Assembly: GCF_004124235.1 (NCBI RefSeq)
Contig: NZ_CP032487.1
Location: 2,046,001-2,110,000 of the forward strand
DNA length: 64,000 nt
Reading direction: 5' to 3'
DNA from: Yersinia hibernica
GTDB lineage: Bacteria; Pseudomonadota; Gammaproteobacteria; Enterobacterales; Enterobacteriaceae
In this document: positions 23,592 to 34,545 of the stretch, in pieces
Numbering within the stretch: position 1 is the stretch's first letter
How the letters are laid out: every line of letters begins with the position of its first letter
Made by a program: the position numbers and the translations under genes
Notes under the pieces: generated by a model
The model's input: the letters and a program-made list of their open reading frames with translations, nothing else
Told to the model about the DNA's origin: nothing
Database searches by the model: none

Positions 23592-24233
23592 TTAGTCATC
23601 CAGCTGTAGCATCACTTCATCCAGGCGGCGAGTCAGGGTAATGACTTGCTGTTCAAGCTGAGCCACGCGAGCCTCAAGAGCACTGGTGCCGCCGTCGGCA
23701 CTGTCTTCAACTGACAACGTGGGCGCAATCTCGCCACTGAATAGATGCATAAAGCGGCTTTCACGTTTCCCCGGTTCGCGAGCTAAGCGCACCACAAATG
23801 GCCCATCCTCGCGTAAGGATAACTGCGTCAGAACCTCTTCAGTTTCAGCTACATCAGCAAATTCATACAGGCGATTGGTGCGGGTGCGCAACTCGCCGGG
23901 CGTCTGCGCACCGCGCAGCAATAAAGTGGTGATCACCGCCAGTTCAGCCGGGGAAAACTTAAGATTACCAAACTCAGAATTACAAAAACGATGTTCGTAC
24001 TTCATTACCCGGTTACCACTTTGAGTTCGGATAAGGTGCTTTTTCAGTAGGAAATCCAGTGTCTGTTGCACTTCTGATTCAGCCAACTCCATCACCGGTT
24101 CGCGGTTGGTTTTCTGATTGCAGGCGATTGTGACACCATTGAGTGACATCGGATATTGCTCCGGCGTCGTCACTTGTTTTTCCAGTAAACAGCCAATAAC
24201 TCGGGCTTCTTGAGCATTTAAACTGTGTTTCAT
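23592..24233 (-). CDS. yceH: YceH family protein (DUF480, winged helix)
   Basis: The 213-residue protein begins [34 protein letters not shown], the DUF480 signature of two winged-helix domains, and ends in a short coiled coil (about 185-212, heptad-like [20 protein letters not shown]). The fold suggests DNA binding, but no target is known. It lies between rimJ and mviM in the conserved order, 7 bases after rimJ. Confidence 0.9.
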   Translation of the reverse strand: MKHSLNAQEARVIGCLLEKQVTTPEQYPMSLNGVTIACNQKTNREPVMELAESEVQQTLDFLLKKHLIRTQSGNRVMKYEHRFCNSEFGNLKFSPAELAVITTLLLRGAQTPGELRTRTNRLYEFADVAETEEVLTQLSLREDGPFVVRLAREPGKRESRFMHLFSGEIAPTLSVEDSADGGTSALEARVAQLEQQVITLTRRLDEVMLQLDD

Positions 24234-24240
24234 CCTGACC

Positions 24241-24825
24241 TCAGCGCGTTGGTGTCCATTCTTTGTTAGTCAAAGCCGTCAGCACGTGATCGCGCCATTG
24301 ACCATCAATCAGTAAATAATCTTTCGCGTAGCCCTCGCGCTCAAACCCAAGGCGCTCAAGCAAATTGCCACTGCGATGATTATGCGGCATATAGTTAGCC
24401 ATAATACGGTGCATCCGCTCTTGGCGCTGCATGTAGCGATTCAGTGATTGTAGCGCTTCAAACATCAGGCCCTGCCCCTGCCAGCGCTCACCTAATGAAT
24501 AGCCCAGAAAACAGGCATGAAATGATCCTCGCAGCACATTGCTAAAATTCGCCACACCGCGCACTTCTTTTTCTTCGGGATCTAACAAAATAAAATAATA
24601 GGCGCTGCCCTGTTTTTGCAGCTCCATAATCATTCCGAGCCTAGCCTGCCACCCGGAGGGCATGCAATGACTTTGATCTCGCACCGGCTCCCATGGTTTA
24701 AGAAATGCTTGATTTTCAGCGTAATACTCCGCCATACGGTAAGCATCGCGCTCATTAACCAGCCGCAGTGACATACGGTCTGTTGTTAGGCGTACTTTAG
24801 GTGTTGCTGAATGATAGCCGAACAT
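24241..24825 (-). CDS. rimJ: Ribosomal protein uS5 N-acetyltransferase RimJ
   Basis: The start at 24825 ([18 protein letters not shown]) follows a strong AAGGGGAA site and gives 194 residues, the size of E. coli RimJ. An upstream ATG would add 14 residues without similarity. This GNAT protein acetylates the N-terminal Ala of ribosomal protein S5. Family blocks include [25 protein letters not shown] and [20 protein letters not shown]. Confidence 0.94.
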   Translation of the reverse strand: MFGYHSATPKVRLTTDRMSLRLVNERDAYRMAEYYAENQAFLKPWEPVRDQSHCMPSGWQARLGMIMELQKQGSAYYFILLDPEEKEVRGVANFSNVLRGSFHACFLGYSLGERWQGQGLMFEALQSLNRYMQRQERMHRIMANYMPHNHRSGNLLERLGFEREGYAKDYLLIDGQWRDHVLTALTNKEWTPTR

Positions 24826-25115
24826 CTGTTCCCCTTGGGCTATGCGCTGCACATAACTTAGCGCCAATCTCTGTGTTCAATATACCTGTTGTCTGGCGGC
24901 CAGGTAAAACCGCAAGTGGTGCTCTGTGCACACATCAATACCGCAAAGTTACGCCACTAAAGAGCTAAAAAACTATTTTATTATGAAATTGTCGGCGAGG
25001 TAACGTATTGACGATAAAAATATTATCAATCTATCCTCTATCGTTTCTGATAATTTAGGTACAAACTATAAGGGAGTTATTTATTCCCTCCTTGTTAAAT
25101 TTCTGACGGTGAAGC

Positions 25116-26321
25116 ATGGCTTTGGTATCACAAGCTCGCAGCTTGGGTAAGTATTTCTTATTGCTTGATAACTTATTAGTTGTGTTGGGTTTTTTCGTCG
25201 TATTCCCACTCATTTCTATCCGGTTTGTCGATCAATTGGGTTGGGCTGCAGTGCTGGTCGGCCTTGCCTTAGGGCTTAGACAATTAGTGCAGCAAGGGCT
25301 TGGTATCTTCGGCGGCGCGATTGCCGACCGCTTTGGTGCCAAACCCATGATAGTGACCGGCATGTTGATGCGGGCTGCGGGCTTTGCCCTCATGGCAATG
25401 GCTGACGAACCCTGGATACTTTGGTTAGCCTGCGCACTGTCTGGGCTGGGGGGCACCCTATTCGACCCGCCACGAACCGCCTTGGTTATCAAATTAACCC
25501 GCCCTCATGAGCGCGGCCGGTTCTATTCTCTATTGATGATGCAAGACAGTGCCGGGGCGGTGATTGGTGCATTAATCGGCAGTTGGTTACTGCAATATGA
25601 CTTCCATTTCGTCTGCTGGACCGGCGCGGTTATCTTTATATTGGCGGCGGGCTGGAATATTTGGCTACTGCCCGCTTATCGAATCTCGACTGTGCGCGCC
25701 CCCATGAAAGAGGGGCTGATGCGGGTGCTACGTGACCGCCGTTTTGTCACCTATGTACTGACGCTAACCGGCTACTACATGTTGTCGGTGCAGGTCATGC
25801 TAATGCTGCCGATCGTGGTCAATGAGATTGCCGGCTCTCCCGCCGCGGTTAAATGGATGTATGCCATTGAAGCCGCACTCTCTTTGACTTTGCTGTACCC
25901 CATTGCCCGTTGGAGTGAAAAACGTTTTCGTCTTGAACAGCGCTTAATGTTTGGCTTGCTGATAATGACATTGAGCCTGTTCCCTGTCGGCTTGATTACC
26001 CATCTGCAAACCTTGTTTATGTTTATTTGTTTCTTCTATATGGGCTCCATCATCGCCGAACCCGCCCGTGAAACACTGAGTGCATCACTGGCCGATTCAC
26101 GGGCGCGCGGCAGCTACATGGGCTTTAGCCGCCTGGGGCTGGCGCTGGGTGGGGCATTGGGCTATACCGGCGGTGGCTGGATGTATGATACCGGCCGAAC
26201 TTTGGCAATGCCGGAGTTACCGTGGTTCTTATTAGGTATCATTGGGTTAATCACACTTATGGGGCTGTACTGGCAATTTAACCAACGCCGTATTGAATCA
26301 GCAATGTTAAGCGGCAGCTAA
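25116..26321 (+). CDS. mdtH: MFS multidrug transporter MdtH
   Basis: The 401-residue protein has about 12 membrane segments and the MFS loop motif [12 protein letters not shown] (about residues 65-76). It closely follows E. coli MdtH ([37 protein letters not shown]). It is a drug:proton antiporter linked in E. coli to quinolone export. It is divergent from rimJ, as in E. coli. Confidence 0.92.
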   Translation: MALVSQARSLGKYFLLLDNLLVVLGFFVVFPLISIRFVDQLGWAAVLVGLALGLRQLVQQGLGIFGGAIADRFGAKPMIVTGMLMRAAGFALMAMADEPWILWLACALSGLGGTLFDPPRTALVIKLTRPHERGRFYSLLMMQDSAGAVIGALIGSWLLQYDFHFVCWTGAVIFILAAGWNIWLLPAYRISTVRAPMKEGLMRVLRDRRFVTYVLTLTGYYMLSVQVMLMLPIVVNEIAGSPAAVKWMYAIEAALSLTLLYPIARWSEKRFRLEQRLMFGLLIMTLSLFPVGLITHLQTLFMFICFFYMGSIIAEPARETLSASLADSRARGSYMGFSRLGLALGGALGYTGGGWMYDTGRTLAMPELPWFLLGIIGLITLMGLYWQFNQRRIESAMLSGS

Positions 26322-26327
26322 CTATCA

Positions 26328-26360
26328 CCCGCCGGAGCGGCCTAACTGCGGCGGGCTTTC
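26328..26360 (+). terminator. Terminator after mdtH
   Basis: CCCGCC and GGCGGG form the core of a stem-loop 7 bases after the mdtH stop, followed by CTTTC. Confidence 0.65.
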
Positions 26361-26537
26361 ATTGTGCCACCCTGCGCTCGGATTCAGGGTTATCTGATGG
26401 GCAATCAGCCCGCACGCGCGCACTATTCCTCATTCCCAACCGCAGTTGAACACCTGCGCTAAATAATACAAAACAACAGATTAACCGGTTAGAATTGTGT
26501 AAATTCTTCGGTTTAATCTGATGGCGACGAGGCTTTA

Positions 26538-27101
26538 ATGAATAAATTAATGTGGGGCGCAGCGGCGCTGGTGATGACGGCAACACTGGCCGGCTGTAAC
26601 CAACTGACTCAGTACACACTGAGTGAACAAGAAGTGAATGACTATCTGCAAAAGCACAATAACTATGAAAAACAGATAGGTATTCCAGGATTGGTTGATG
26701 CTCATATTACGCTAACTCAGTTGCAGAGCCAGATTGGTCGCGCTGAGCCGGGCAAAGTGACATTAACAGGTAATGCCAAAGTGGATATCACTTCGATCCT
26801 CGGGCCACAAACCGCGGAGATGACATTAACCTTAAAAGCGCAGCCGACATTTGATCGCGAAAAAGGCGCTATCTTCCTAAAAGATATGGAATTAACTGAC
26901 TATACGGTTAAACCAGAAAAAATGGACTCGGTGATGAAAGCGCTGACCCCTTATTTGAATCAGTCGCTGAAATCTTATTTTGATCAGCAACCCGCTTATG
27001 TGCTGGACGGCGAAAAGAGTAAAGCCGAAGGGATGGCGAAAAAATTGGCAAAAGGTTTAGAGGTGAAACCGGGCCAATTAGTCATCCCACTGACTGACTA
27101 A
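26538..27101 (+). CDS. yceB: Lipoprotein YceB (DUF1439)
   Basis: The 187-residue protein has a lipoprotein signal (MNKLMWGAAALVMTATLAGC) with lipobox LAGC and Cys at residue 20. The next residues are N and Q, not Asp, which favours outer-membrane sorting. The DUF1439 domain fills the rest. The function is unknown; tubular lipid-binding folds are reported for relatives. An AGGC site precedes the ATG. Confidence 0.9.
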   Translation: MNKLMWGAAALVMTATLAGCNQLTQYTLSEQEVNDYLQKHNNYEKQIGIPGLVDAHITLTQLQSQIGRAEPGKVTLTGNAKVDITSILGPQTAEMTLTLKAQPTFDREKGAIFLKDMELTDYTVKPEKMDSVMKALTPYLNQSLKSYFDQQPAYVLDGEKSKAEGMAKKLAKGLEVKPGQLVIPLTD

Positions 27102-27134
27102 TTCTGCGGCCGGCTAATTATCGGGGTTAACTCG

Positions 27135-27158
27135 GGAGGAGACTGACATCACTCCTCC
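27135..27158. terminator. Stem-loop between yceB and ycdY
   Basis: GGAGGAG and CTCCTCC form a 7-bp stem overlapping the last codons of ycdY, between convergent genes. There is no T run, so it is a weak candidate. Confidence 0.35.
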
Positions 27159-27709
27159 GGGTTATCCGCCTCAGACAGCTCATCCCACATGGCTTGCAGC
27201 GCTTCGCGGCTCAATTGTGCCAAAGTGCGATAAAAACCACTGGTGGCATGCGCTTCGACTTTGCCCAGAAAGCGGCCACACCACGGCAGCAAATAGTCAT
27301 TGAATAGGGCAAATTGTGCGGCCACTTCATCTGGCTCAGCATTATCCTCAAGCCAGGATGCGGCCAATAATAAACCGCCAAAATGGTCTGTAGGCCCCGT
27401 ACCTAGCGGCATTCCGCGCTGTTGCATAAAGGCTCTCACTTCGGCTTCAGGGCGCGCATCTTCATAATCGGAACCGTATGGTGAGACACTGCGCTCGTCA
27501 CCGACAAACAGCGCATTATAGTCCGCGGCCAACACTTCAGGCTGATACTCTTGTTGCAGGCGCGCCAGTAACTCACTTTGCTCTAACGGCCAATGCTGCT
27601 CCAATTTCCCCTGACTTATCAGTGTAAAAAGAGGTTCTAACAGCGGATCTTGTGGCTGGCGATAAAAGAGTGATCCAAGGATACGGCACATCAGGGAAAA
27701 ATCGTTCAT
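27149..27709 (-). CDS. ycdY: TorD-family chaperone YcdY
   Basis: The 186-residue all-helical protein belongs to the TorD/DmsD chaperone family (PYGSDYEDARPEAEVRAFMQQ, GTGPTDHFGGLLLAASWL). E. coli YcdY was reported to activate the zinc-dependent phosphatase YcdX, and ycdX lies immediately upstream on the same strand. A role in maturation of YcdX is therefore likely. Confidence 0.88.
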   Translation of the reverse strand: MNDFSLMCRILGSLFYRQPQDPLLEPLFTLISQGKLEQHWPLEQSELLARLQQEYQPEVLAADYNALFVGDERSVSPYGSDYEDARPEAEVRAFMQQRGMPLGTGPTDHFGGLLLAASWLEDNAEPDEVAAQFALFNDYLLPWCGRFLGKVEAHATSGFYRTLAQLSREALQAMWDELSEADNPEE

Positions 27710-27768
27710 TTACATCATCCTGTTTCTTATACATTTTTTAAATCAAATTTGTGACAACGTCACAAAAA

Positions 27769-28506
27769 TCACAACTCGGCCAGTTCAGGTATCGGCGAGC
27801 TGCCGCGTTGTTCAAGATAGTTGAGTAGGCGGCGCGGGCTCACATTTAAAATGCGCTGCTGCGGGAAATCCACTTCGGCAATAATGCGCTCACAATGTTC
27901 AAAAATCCCCAATGAGTAGGCAATATGAGAATCTGACCCCAAAGCTAGCCATCCGCCGGCATCACGCACCGCCGCGGCAATCGCCCGGCAATTCGCTTCG
28001 CTCCCTTTACGTGAATGTGTAAAAGATGAATTGTTCAATTCCAGCGCCACATTATAGTGGGCCGCGGCTTCAGCAATGGCTTTAATATCAACCGGATACT
28101 TAGGATTACCGGGGTGGCTGATAATATGCACATGCCCCTGCGCCATGGTGGCAATCATCGCCTGAGTATGGGCGGCTTTATCTTGGGGTGGGAACACCGG
28201 CTCATGGAAACCGGCAATCAGTAAATCGATGGCATCGAGCATCGGGCCAGTGCAATCGATATCACCGGCCAGGTTTTTAATATTCGCTTCAATACCGCGC
28301 AAAATCCCCACACCATCCACCAGCCGTGGCCAGACCCGCATGTTCATAAAGTGCCAATAATGCGGGGCATCCGCCATATCCGGGCCATGGTCGGTAATGG
28401 CGAACAGTTTGATATTTTTTAGCTTAGCTTCGGCAATATAATCGTGCAGGGTACTGTAAGCATGGGTACTGGCAATGGTATGCATATGTAAATCAACAGG
28501 ATACAT
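27769..28506 (-). CDS. ycdX: PHP-domain phosphatase YcdX
   Basis: The start at 28506 ([20 protein letters not shown]) gives 245 residues, matching E. coli YcdX. The open frame runs 16 codons further upstream without similarity. Metal-binding motifs of the PHP family are present: [22 protein letters not shown] and LGSDSH. It is a trinuclear-zinc phosphatase with unknown natural substrate. ycdY, its reported chaperone, follows 59 bases downstream. Confidence 0.92.
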   Translation of the reverse strand: MYPVDLHMHTIASTHAYSTLHDYIAEAKLKNIKLFAITDHGPDMADAPHYWHFMNMRVWPRLVDGVGILRGIEANIKNLAGDIDCTGPMLDAIDLLIAGFHEPVFPPQDKAAHTQAMIATMAQGHVHIISHPGNPKYPVDIKAIAEAAAHYNVALELNNSSFTHSRKGSEANCRAIAAAVRDAGGWLALGSDSHIAYSLGIFEHCERIIAEVDFPQQRILNVSPRRLLNYLEQRGSSPIPELAEL

Positions 28507-28644
28507 GACTACTCCACAAGGTCTTTTAAGGCGGCATAGCTTTTTTGCAGGCAAAACATAGTCCGCTAATGATAGCAGGAATTCCGCTCATCAGCAGCGC
28601 TAAAACCTCGCCGGCAACCGCTCCCCCCAACAAACGGTGGTAGA

Positions 28645-29586
28645 TCAGTACCCCCTCACCACATCCACTCGCCCAACGGGTTCTCTTCCCGCTTCGATAG
28701 CCCGGATATTGGCGACCACCTGATCCATTGCCGCCTCAGGCAAGGTGACAGCCGCAATATGTGGGGTGATAGTAATGCGCGGGTGGCTCCAGAAAGGATG
28801 CATCGAGGGCAGCGGCTCTTCTGCAAACACATCTAAGGTCGCCGCGGCGACTTGACCAACACTCATTGCTGCCAGCAAATCTCGCTCCAGGAGATGCGCA
28901 CCCCGGGCAATATTGATGATATAAGCATTGGCATTCAATTGTGAAAAAAACGCCAGATTAAGGATACCGGCGGTCTCAGGGGTGTTGGGCAAGAGATTAA
29001 TCACTAATTGTGTCCCTTGAATGAACACTGGCAACTGCTCTTTACCGGCATAGCTGGTCACACCATCAATCTGTTTTGGTGTGCGGCTCCAGCAACGAAC
29101 CGTAAAACCAAATTCAGCCAGTTTGTGGGCGACACTCTTGCCCAATACCCCCGCGCCGAGAATCCCTATGGTGAATTTATCGTGCTGATGTGGCTCCAGC
29201 GGTTGCCACAGTTTCTGTTGTTGTTGCAGTTGGTACTCATCCATGCGGCGAAAATAGCACAGTACCGTCGCCACCACATATTCCTGCATCTGCAAAGACA
29301 TACCGGTATCTTCTAACCGCACCAACGGCACGCCGGCAGGTAATGTCCCCGGGTGGCGGCGCTCTTGATCCAAGATAGCATCCACTCCGGCTCCTAACGC
29401 AAAAATACCCTTTAATTCAACACGACTGGCTAGCATTTCCTGCGGTGGCTGCCAAACCAATGCATAATCTGCCGGTTGTGTATCGCCACGACGCCATTGC
29501 CTGATATTCGCGGTAGGCAAGCGCGACCGCACCCCTGACAACCACTGTTTTGCTTCAAAAAACGGGTGATAAAAAATAATATTCAT
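28645..29586 (-). CDS. ghrA: Glyoxylate/hydroxypyruvate reductase GhrA
   Basis: The start at 29586 gives 313 residues beginning MNIIFYHPFFEAKQW, the size of E. coli GhrA. The NAD(P) motif is GILGAGVLGKSVA. The catalytic set of D-2-hydroxyacid dehydrogenases is visible: Arg in NIARGAHLL, Glu in FAEEPLP and His in TPHIAAVT. It reduces glyoxylate and hydroxypyruvate with NADPH. It lies upstream of ycdX on the same strand. Confidence 0.92.
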   Translation of the reverse strand: MNIIFYHPFFEAKQWLSGVRSRLPTANIRQWRRGDTQPADYALVWQPPQEMLASRVELKGIFALGAGVDAILDQERRHPGTLPAGVPLVRLEDTGMSLQMQEYVVATVLCYFRRMDEYQLQQQQKLWQPLEPHQHDKFTIGILGAGVLGKSVAHKLAEFGFTVRCWSRTPKQIDGVTSYAGKEQLPVFIQGTQLVINLLPNTPETAGILNLAFFSQLNANAYIINIARGAHLLERDLLAAMSVGQVAAATLDVFAEEPLPSMHPFWSHPRITITPHIAAVTLPEAAMDQVVANIRAIEAGREPVGRVDVVRGY

Positions 29587-29727
29587 TATTTGCCAGCTCC
29601 TTGCGAAAGTGCTTGCTAGATTTCCGCGATTATCGTGCAGATGCAAGCGCTACTGATAAGAAATGCCGATGAAATCAGCAAACTGCTGTAACTTTAGCTA
29701 AACAGCAATAAAGCGCACATAAGAGGG

Positions 29728-29756
29728 TTGACGCTGGGCACACTTTTGCCTACATT
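29728..29756 (+). promoter_or_regulatory. Promoter of the first tRNA-Ser gene
   Basis: TTGACG, 17 bases, then TACATT, followed by the GC-rich discriminator ACGCCGG as in stringently controlled stable RNA promoters. The tRNA begins 42 bases further on. Confidence 0.7.
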
Positions 29757-29797
29757 ACGCCGGTCAGCCTGTTGAACACGGCTGATTGCAGTAACAC

Positions 29798-29887
29798 GGT
29801 GAGGTGTCTGAGTGGCTGAAGGAGCACGCCTGGAAAGTGTGTATACGCGTAAGCGTATCGAGGGTTCGAACCCCTCCCTCACCGCCA
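29798..29887 (+). tRNA. tRNA-Ser (anticodon GGA), copy 1
   Basis: The 90-base class II tRNA has acceptor stem GGTGAGG / CCTCACC, anticodon loop CTGGAAA with anticodon GGA, a long variable arm (GTATACGCG ... CGTATC), the TTCGAAC T loop and an encoded CCA end. It reads UCC and UCU codons. A near-identical copy lies at 31214-31303. Confidence 0.97.
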
Positions 29888-30189
29888 TATAAAATAGCTC
29901 GCAGGTTAAATACTTGGAGCCAGTCAGCGGCAATCAATAGCAAGTTTGGTGTTTCTGCCCAAAATTTGTTTTGATTGCCGTTTTTTTTTGTCTTTTTTAC
30001 CGCCCCCGAAGTCCTGCAAACTATTTTTGCCGTTGACCTCCTCATATTTCCACTCGGTATAAATAACAAATATTCCCCACTGATTATAAAACTCCGTTGC
30101 TATTAATTGATTATGTCGCTCTCTGGTACCCCATGTTACAACGGGGAAATATTTTGATGCTGAGATATAAACCCTAAGGGAAAAAGCAT
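29888..30189. other. Interval between tRNA-Ser copy 1 and the GDPD-like gene
   Basis: No gene is supported here. A T-rich stretch near 29978-30000 (GTTTTTTTTTGTCTTTTTT) could end the tRNA transcript. The remainder is AT-rich and should carry the promoter of the downstream gene. A GGGAAAAAG site precedes the ATG at 30190. Confidence 0.5.
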
Positions 30190-31074
30190 ATGAAACTCTC
30201 ATTTACGTCTTTATTACTTCTTTTTTATCTGCAAACCCCATTGGCAGCCCCGATGATTGTTGCTCACCGGGCGGGCACTGCTGATCATCCTGAAAATACC
30301 CTGCATGCTATCAATATGGCATTACAAAATAGTGCTAATGTTATCTGGTTAAGTCTTCAATTCACGAAGGAAGGCATCCCGGTATTGTATCGGCCGAGTG
30401 ACCTTAATACCCTGACAGATGGCCACGGCCCGGTTTCAGCACATCATTGGCAAGAAATACAACAATTAGATGCCGCATATCATTTTAATATTCAAGGGCA
30501 ATACATTTATCGCGGTTTAGGGGTAAAAATACCCACCCTACGACAAGCGCTTATTGCCTACCCTAATGCAGAGTTTATTCTTGATATTAAATCCCCGGAT
30601 GCAGACCCCGCCATAATGGCAGAGATACTCGATGAATTACTCACAGAGACAAATTCACTGGATAGAGTAAGATTCTATTCGACTGAGAAACGATATTTGA
30701 CTGCACTGCCAGCCACGATGAATAAATTCAAACCCCGAAATCTTACCCGCAAGATTCTCGCCAATGCCATCATGGCAAATTACTGTGAACTCGCCACAAC
30801 TCAGGACAAAAAATCCAACAGATATTCAGATGAATATCATGCATTCGAATTAAGGCGGGATGTGAGAGTCGTTGAGAAATTCACCCTTGGCAGAGGCACA
30901 TCAAAAGCGCAATTAGTCTGGAGCCCAGCAGCTATGGCCTGTTTTAAACACAATCCTAATACTAAAGTTCTCCTAATAGGGATAAGTTCCTATCAAGATT
31001 ACCAAATAGCTCAAAGTCTTGGTGCCGATTATGTGATGGTAGATTCCCCTGCCGCGGCTAAACACTGGCGTTAA
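30190..31074 (+). CDS. Secreted GDPD-like (glycerophosphodiesterase fold) protein, catalytic residues altered
   Basis: The 294-residue protein has a signal peptide (about 1-20) followed by a glycerophosphodiester phosphodiesterase-like TIM barrel. IVAHRAG (H26, R27) and PENTLHA (E35) match the family. The metal-binding ExD motif is replaced by W53-L54-S55. The HD motif with the general-acid His is replaced by Y67-R68. The later ExK-type motif reads LDIK. It is thus probably not a normal phosphodiesterase and may bind rather than cleave, or use other chemistry. The gene looks AT-richer than its neighbours and lies between two tRNA-Ser genes, a common place for acquired DNA. Confidence 0.75.
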   Translation: MKLSFTSLLLLFYLQTPLAAPMIVAHRAGTADHPENTLHAINMALQNSANVIWLSLQFTKEGIPVLYRPSDLNTLTDGHGPVSAHHWQEIQQLDAAYHFNIQGQYIYRGLGVKIPTLRQALIAYPNAEFILDIKSPDADPAIMAEILDELLTETNSLDRVRFYSTEKRYLTALPATMNKFKPRNLTRKILANAIMANYCELATTQDKKSNRYSDEYHAFELRRDVRVVEKFTLGRGTSKAQLVWSPAAMACFKHNPNTKVLLIGISSYQDYQIAQSLGADYVMVDSPAAAKHWR

Positions 31075-31149
31075 ATGAACAAAATTTACCCGCGATTCAC
31101 CCTATATGCACGCGGAATAACCAGATGACAAACAACGAATAAATACTGC

Positions 31150-31178
31150 TTGACCATCAGGCTGCTGCTCACTATAGT
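31150..31178 (+). promoter_or_regulatory. Promoter of the second tRNA-Ser gene
   Basis: TTGACC, 17 bases, then TATAGT, followed by the GC-rich discriminator ACCGCCCC, lies 35 bases upstream of the tRNA. The arrangement parallels the first copy. Confidence 0.75.
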
Positions 31179-31213
31179 ACCGCCCCGTTGCAGTGCATAG
31201 CGCGGTAACGAAC

Positions 31214-31303
31214 GGTGAGGTGTCTGAGTGGCTGAAGGAGCACGCCTGGAAAGTGTGTATACGCGAAAGTGTATCGAGGGTTCGAACCCCTCTCTCACCG
31301 CCA
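31214..31303 (+). tRNA. tRNA-Ser (anticodon GGA), copy 2
   Basis: This 90-base copy has the same anticodon GGA and differs from copy 1 at only a few positions: the variable arm (GCGAAAGTG instead of GCGTAAGCG) and the 3' acceptor strand TCTCACC. The latter makes the last acceptor pair G-U instead of G-C. CCA is encoded. Confidence 0.97.
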
Positions 31304-31794
31304 TATTCGAGCAAAAGGCTCTGACGAAAGTCATGGCCTTTTTCTTTGGTGTGCAAAACTAATGTTCCCTAAATCGTAAGTTTAGATAATAGTTGCCGCT
31401 TCCAACCTAAATCTTCGCTGTGAGATAGCCTTTATGGCTGAGAACTTCATCATGTGGCGCTTTCTGTTGTCAGATAACCAGATATTACCTGAACACTGAG
31501 ACCCAACAGGATGACACATATCACTCGGTTTCCAGTGACTGGAGTGAAAAAGAGGTGATATCAGGGATAATGTTCACTTTTTATTTAATCATAGATAAAA
31601 AATGCATGGCCACCATGAATCTGTTCATCTAAAACACTTTATAAAATACACAGTTATCTACATTCTCGTCAGAGCTTGATATACATCTAGTTCTCCTGAT
31701 GAGAATTGACGTATCCTTACTGCTCGCTATCGGAGACGGCCCCATACTGGCCCGCCATTTATTTTGTCTTTTCTTTACTTGGTTTGCAACTTAG
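31304..31794. other. Interval between tRNA-Ser copy 2 and dauA
   Basis: Beyond the tRNA terminator, I see no gene in these 491 bases. There is a small inverted repeat TCCAGT-G-ACTGGA near 31531-31543. The ribosome binding site ahead of the dauA ATG is weak. Confidence 0.5.
31313..31343 (+). terminator. Terminator of tRNA-Ser copy 2
   Basis: AAAAGGC-TC-TGAC, a GAAA loop, GTCA-TG-GCCTTTTT: a stem with one internal mismatch and a T run, directly after the tRNA. Confidence 0.8.
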
Positions 31795-33495
31795 ATGAAA
31801 ACGCACGGAATTAACGGCATCAGGCCGTTCAGCGCGATTATTGACGCTTGTTGGCGAGAAAAATACACATTACAAAGACTTACAAAAGATGTAATTGCCG
31901 GTATTACTGTCGGCATTATTGCGATTCCACTGGCGATGGCGCTAGCCATTGCCAGTGGTGTTCCCCCCCAGTACGGCTTGTACACCTCGGCAATTGCCGG
32001 AATCGTGATTGCTGTTAGCGGGGGTTCCCGCTATAGCGTATCTGGCCCAACGGCCGCCTTTGTGGTTATTCTTTACCCCGTTTCGCAGCAATTTGGCTTG
32101 GCTGGCTTATTGCTGGCAACATTACTCTCTGGTGTATTTTTACTGTGTATGGGGCTGGGGAGGCTAGGCCGGTTAATCGAATACATTCCGCTATCCGTCA
32201 CCCTGGGTTTCACCTCGGGGATCGGCATCACCATCGCCACTATGCAGGTAAAAGATTTCTTTGGCCTGCATCTCCCAGAAGTGCCAGAAACCTATGTAGG
32301 TAAAGTGGCCGCGCTGGCACAGGCAATGCCAACCATTAACTTCAGTGATACGTTAATTGCTACTGTGACTTTAATGGTATTGATTCTCTGGCCACGATTA
32401 AAGCTGAAGTTACCGGGTCACTTACCCGCACTGGTCGCTGGCACCGTCGTTATGGGCCTGCTATCACTCTTTGACCAGCAGGTTGCGACTATCGGATCAC
32501 GTTTTGGTTATTTGTTGGCAGACGGCACTCAAGGCCAAGGTATTCCGCCTATTTTGCCGCAATTCCTGTTACCTTGGCATCTTCCTGCCGCGAATGGACA
32601 AGAGTTTGTCTTAAACTGGGCAACACTTTCGGCGCTACTGCCGGCGGCCTTTTCGATGGCTATGCTCGGCGCGATTGAGTCGTTATTATGCGCGGTGGTG
32701 CTTGATGGGATGACCGGGCAAAAACATCATTCAAATAGTGAGTTAGTCGGGCAAGGATTAGGCAATATGGTCGCGCCGTTCTTTGGCGGCATCACTGCGA
32801 CCGCCGCGATTGCTCGCTCAGCGGCCAACGTTCGTGCTGGCGCGACCTCGCCGGTCTCTGCGATTGTCCACGCCCTGCTGGTGTTATTGGCTTTATTAGT
32901 TCTAGCGCCGATGTTGTCTTACCTGCCGTTGGCGGCGATGGCTTCGTTGTTATTAATTGTGGCCTGGAACATGAGTGAGGCCCACAAAGTTGTCGACTTA
33001 CTGCGCCGCGGCCCTAAAGACGACATCATCGTGATGGTGCTGTGCATGAGTTTGACGGTGTTATTTGACATGGTCATTGCCATCACCGTGGGGATTGTAC
33101 TGGCCTCACTGCTGTTTATGCGCCGTATTGCCCGGATGACACGCCTGAGTGAGATACCCGCCGAAATGAGCGAGCACCGCCTGGTCTTACGGGTTAACGG
33201 GCCACTGTTTTTCGCCGCCGCTGAGCGGATATTTAACGAGTTATTGAGTCGTAGTGAACATTACGAGACGATTATTCTGCAATGGGATGCCGTCCCGGTG
33301 CTGGATGCCGGAGGGCTGAATGCGTTCCTGCGCTTCACTGAGGCCTTAGGTAAGCATCAGCAACTCATCATCACCGATATTCCCTTCCAGCCCCTGAAGA
33401 CGCTGGCAAGAGCACGAGTGAAGCCCATTGAGGGGAAACTGAGTTTTTATGGTTCCTTGCCAGAAGCCCTGGCAGCATTACAAGCGAACAATTAA
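31795..33495 (+). CDS. dauA: SulP-family C4-dicarboxylate/anion transporter DauA (YchM)
   Basis: The 566-residue protein has a SulP transporter core of about 10-14 membrane segments ([37 protein letters not shown]) and a C-terminal STAS domain (about 450-560, including [15 protein letters not shown]). E. coli DauA transports succinate and other dicarboxylates at acidic pH. In E. coli dauA lies next to prs and ychH; here it lies next to kdsA, so the gene order differs locally. Confidence 0.92.
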   Translation: MKTHGINGIRPFSAIIDACWREKYTLQRLTKDVIAGITVGIIAIPLAMALAIASGVPPQYGLYTSAIAGIVIAVSGGSRYSVSGPTAAFVVILYPVSQQFGLAGLLLATLLSGVFLLCMGLGRLGRLIEYIPLSVTLGFTSGIGITIATMQVKDFFGLHLPEVPETYVGKVAALAQAMPTINFSDTLIATVTLMVLILWPRLKLKLPGHLPALVAGTVVMGLLSLFDQQVATIGSRFGYLLADGTQGQGIPPILPQFLLPWHLPAANGQEFVLNWATLSALLPAAFSMAMLGAIESLLCAVVLDGMTGQKHHSNSELVGQGLGNMVAPFFGGITATAAIARSAANVRAGATSPVSAIVHALLVLLALLVLAPMLSYLPLAAMASLLLIVAWNMSEAHKVVDLLRRGPKDDIIVMVLCMSLTVLFDMVIAITVGIVLASLLFMRRIARMTRLSEIPAEMSEHRLVLRVNGPLFFAAAERIFNELLSRSEHYETIILQWDAVPVLDAGGLNAFLRFTEALGKHQQLIITDIPFQPLKTLARARVKPIEGKLSFYGSLPEALAALQANN

Positions 33496-33510
33496 GTCAT
33501 TTCAGCGGCA

Positions 33511-33546
33511 AAAAAGGCAATGTAGGTTGCTACATTGCCTTTTCTT
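33511..33546. terminator. Bidirectional terminator between dauA and kdsA
   Basis: AAAGGCAATGTA and TACATTGCCTTT form a 12-bp perfect stem with a 6-base loop and A/T tails, between convergent genes. Confidence 0.9.
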
Positions 33547-33577
33547 TATTCACTTTAGCGTCGAGAGCGAAAGATAT

Positions 33578-34462
<885 letters not shown>

Positions 34463-34545
34463 TTAATGACGGCGACTGAGACACCACAAATAGCACCTAG
34501 CTCCACGCCGAATTCATGCCGCCACACGCCGTCTAGAAAAGAATA

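Noticed and set aside
29694..30069. Minus-strand open frames over tRNA-Ser copy 1 (GVRTLDTL and REGFEPSI type peptides)
   Set aside because: They are antisense to the tRNA; such peptides are a well-known false call from tRNA-Ser genes.
31086..31356. Minus-strand open frames over tRNA-Ser copy 2
   Set aside because: Same artefact as for copy 1.
31346..31794. ERIC-type repeat near TCCAGTGACTGGA
   Set aside because: Only a short inverted repeat is present, without the rest of the ERIC consensus.
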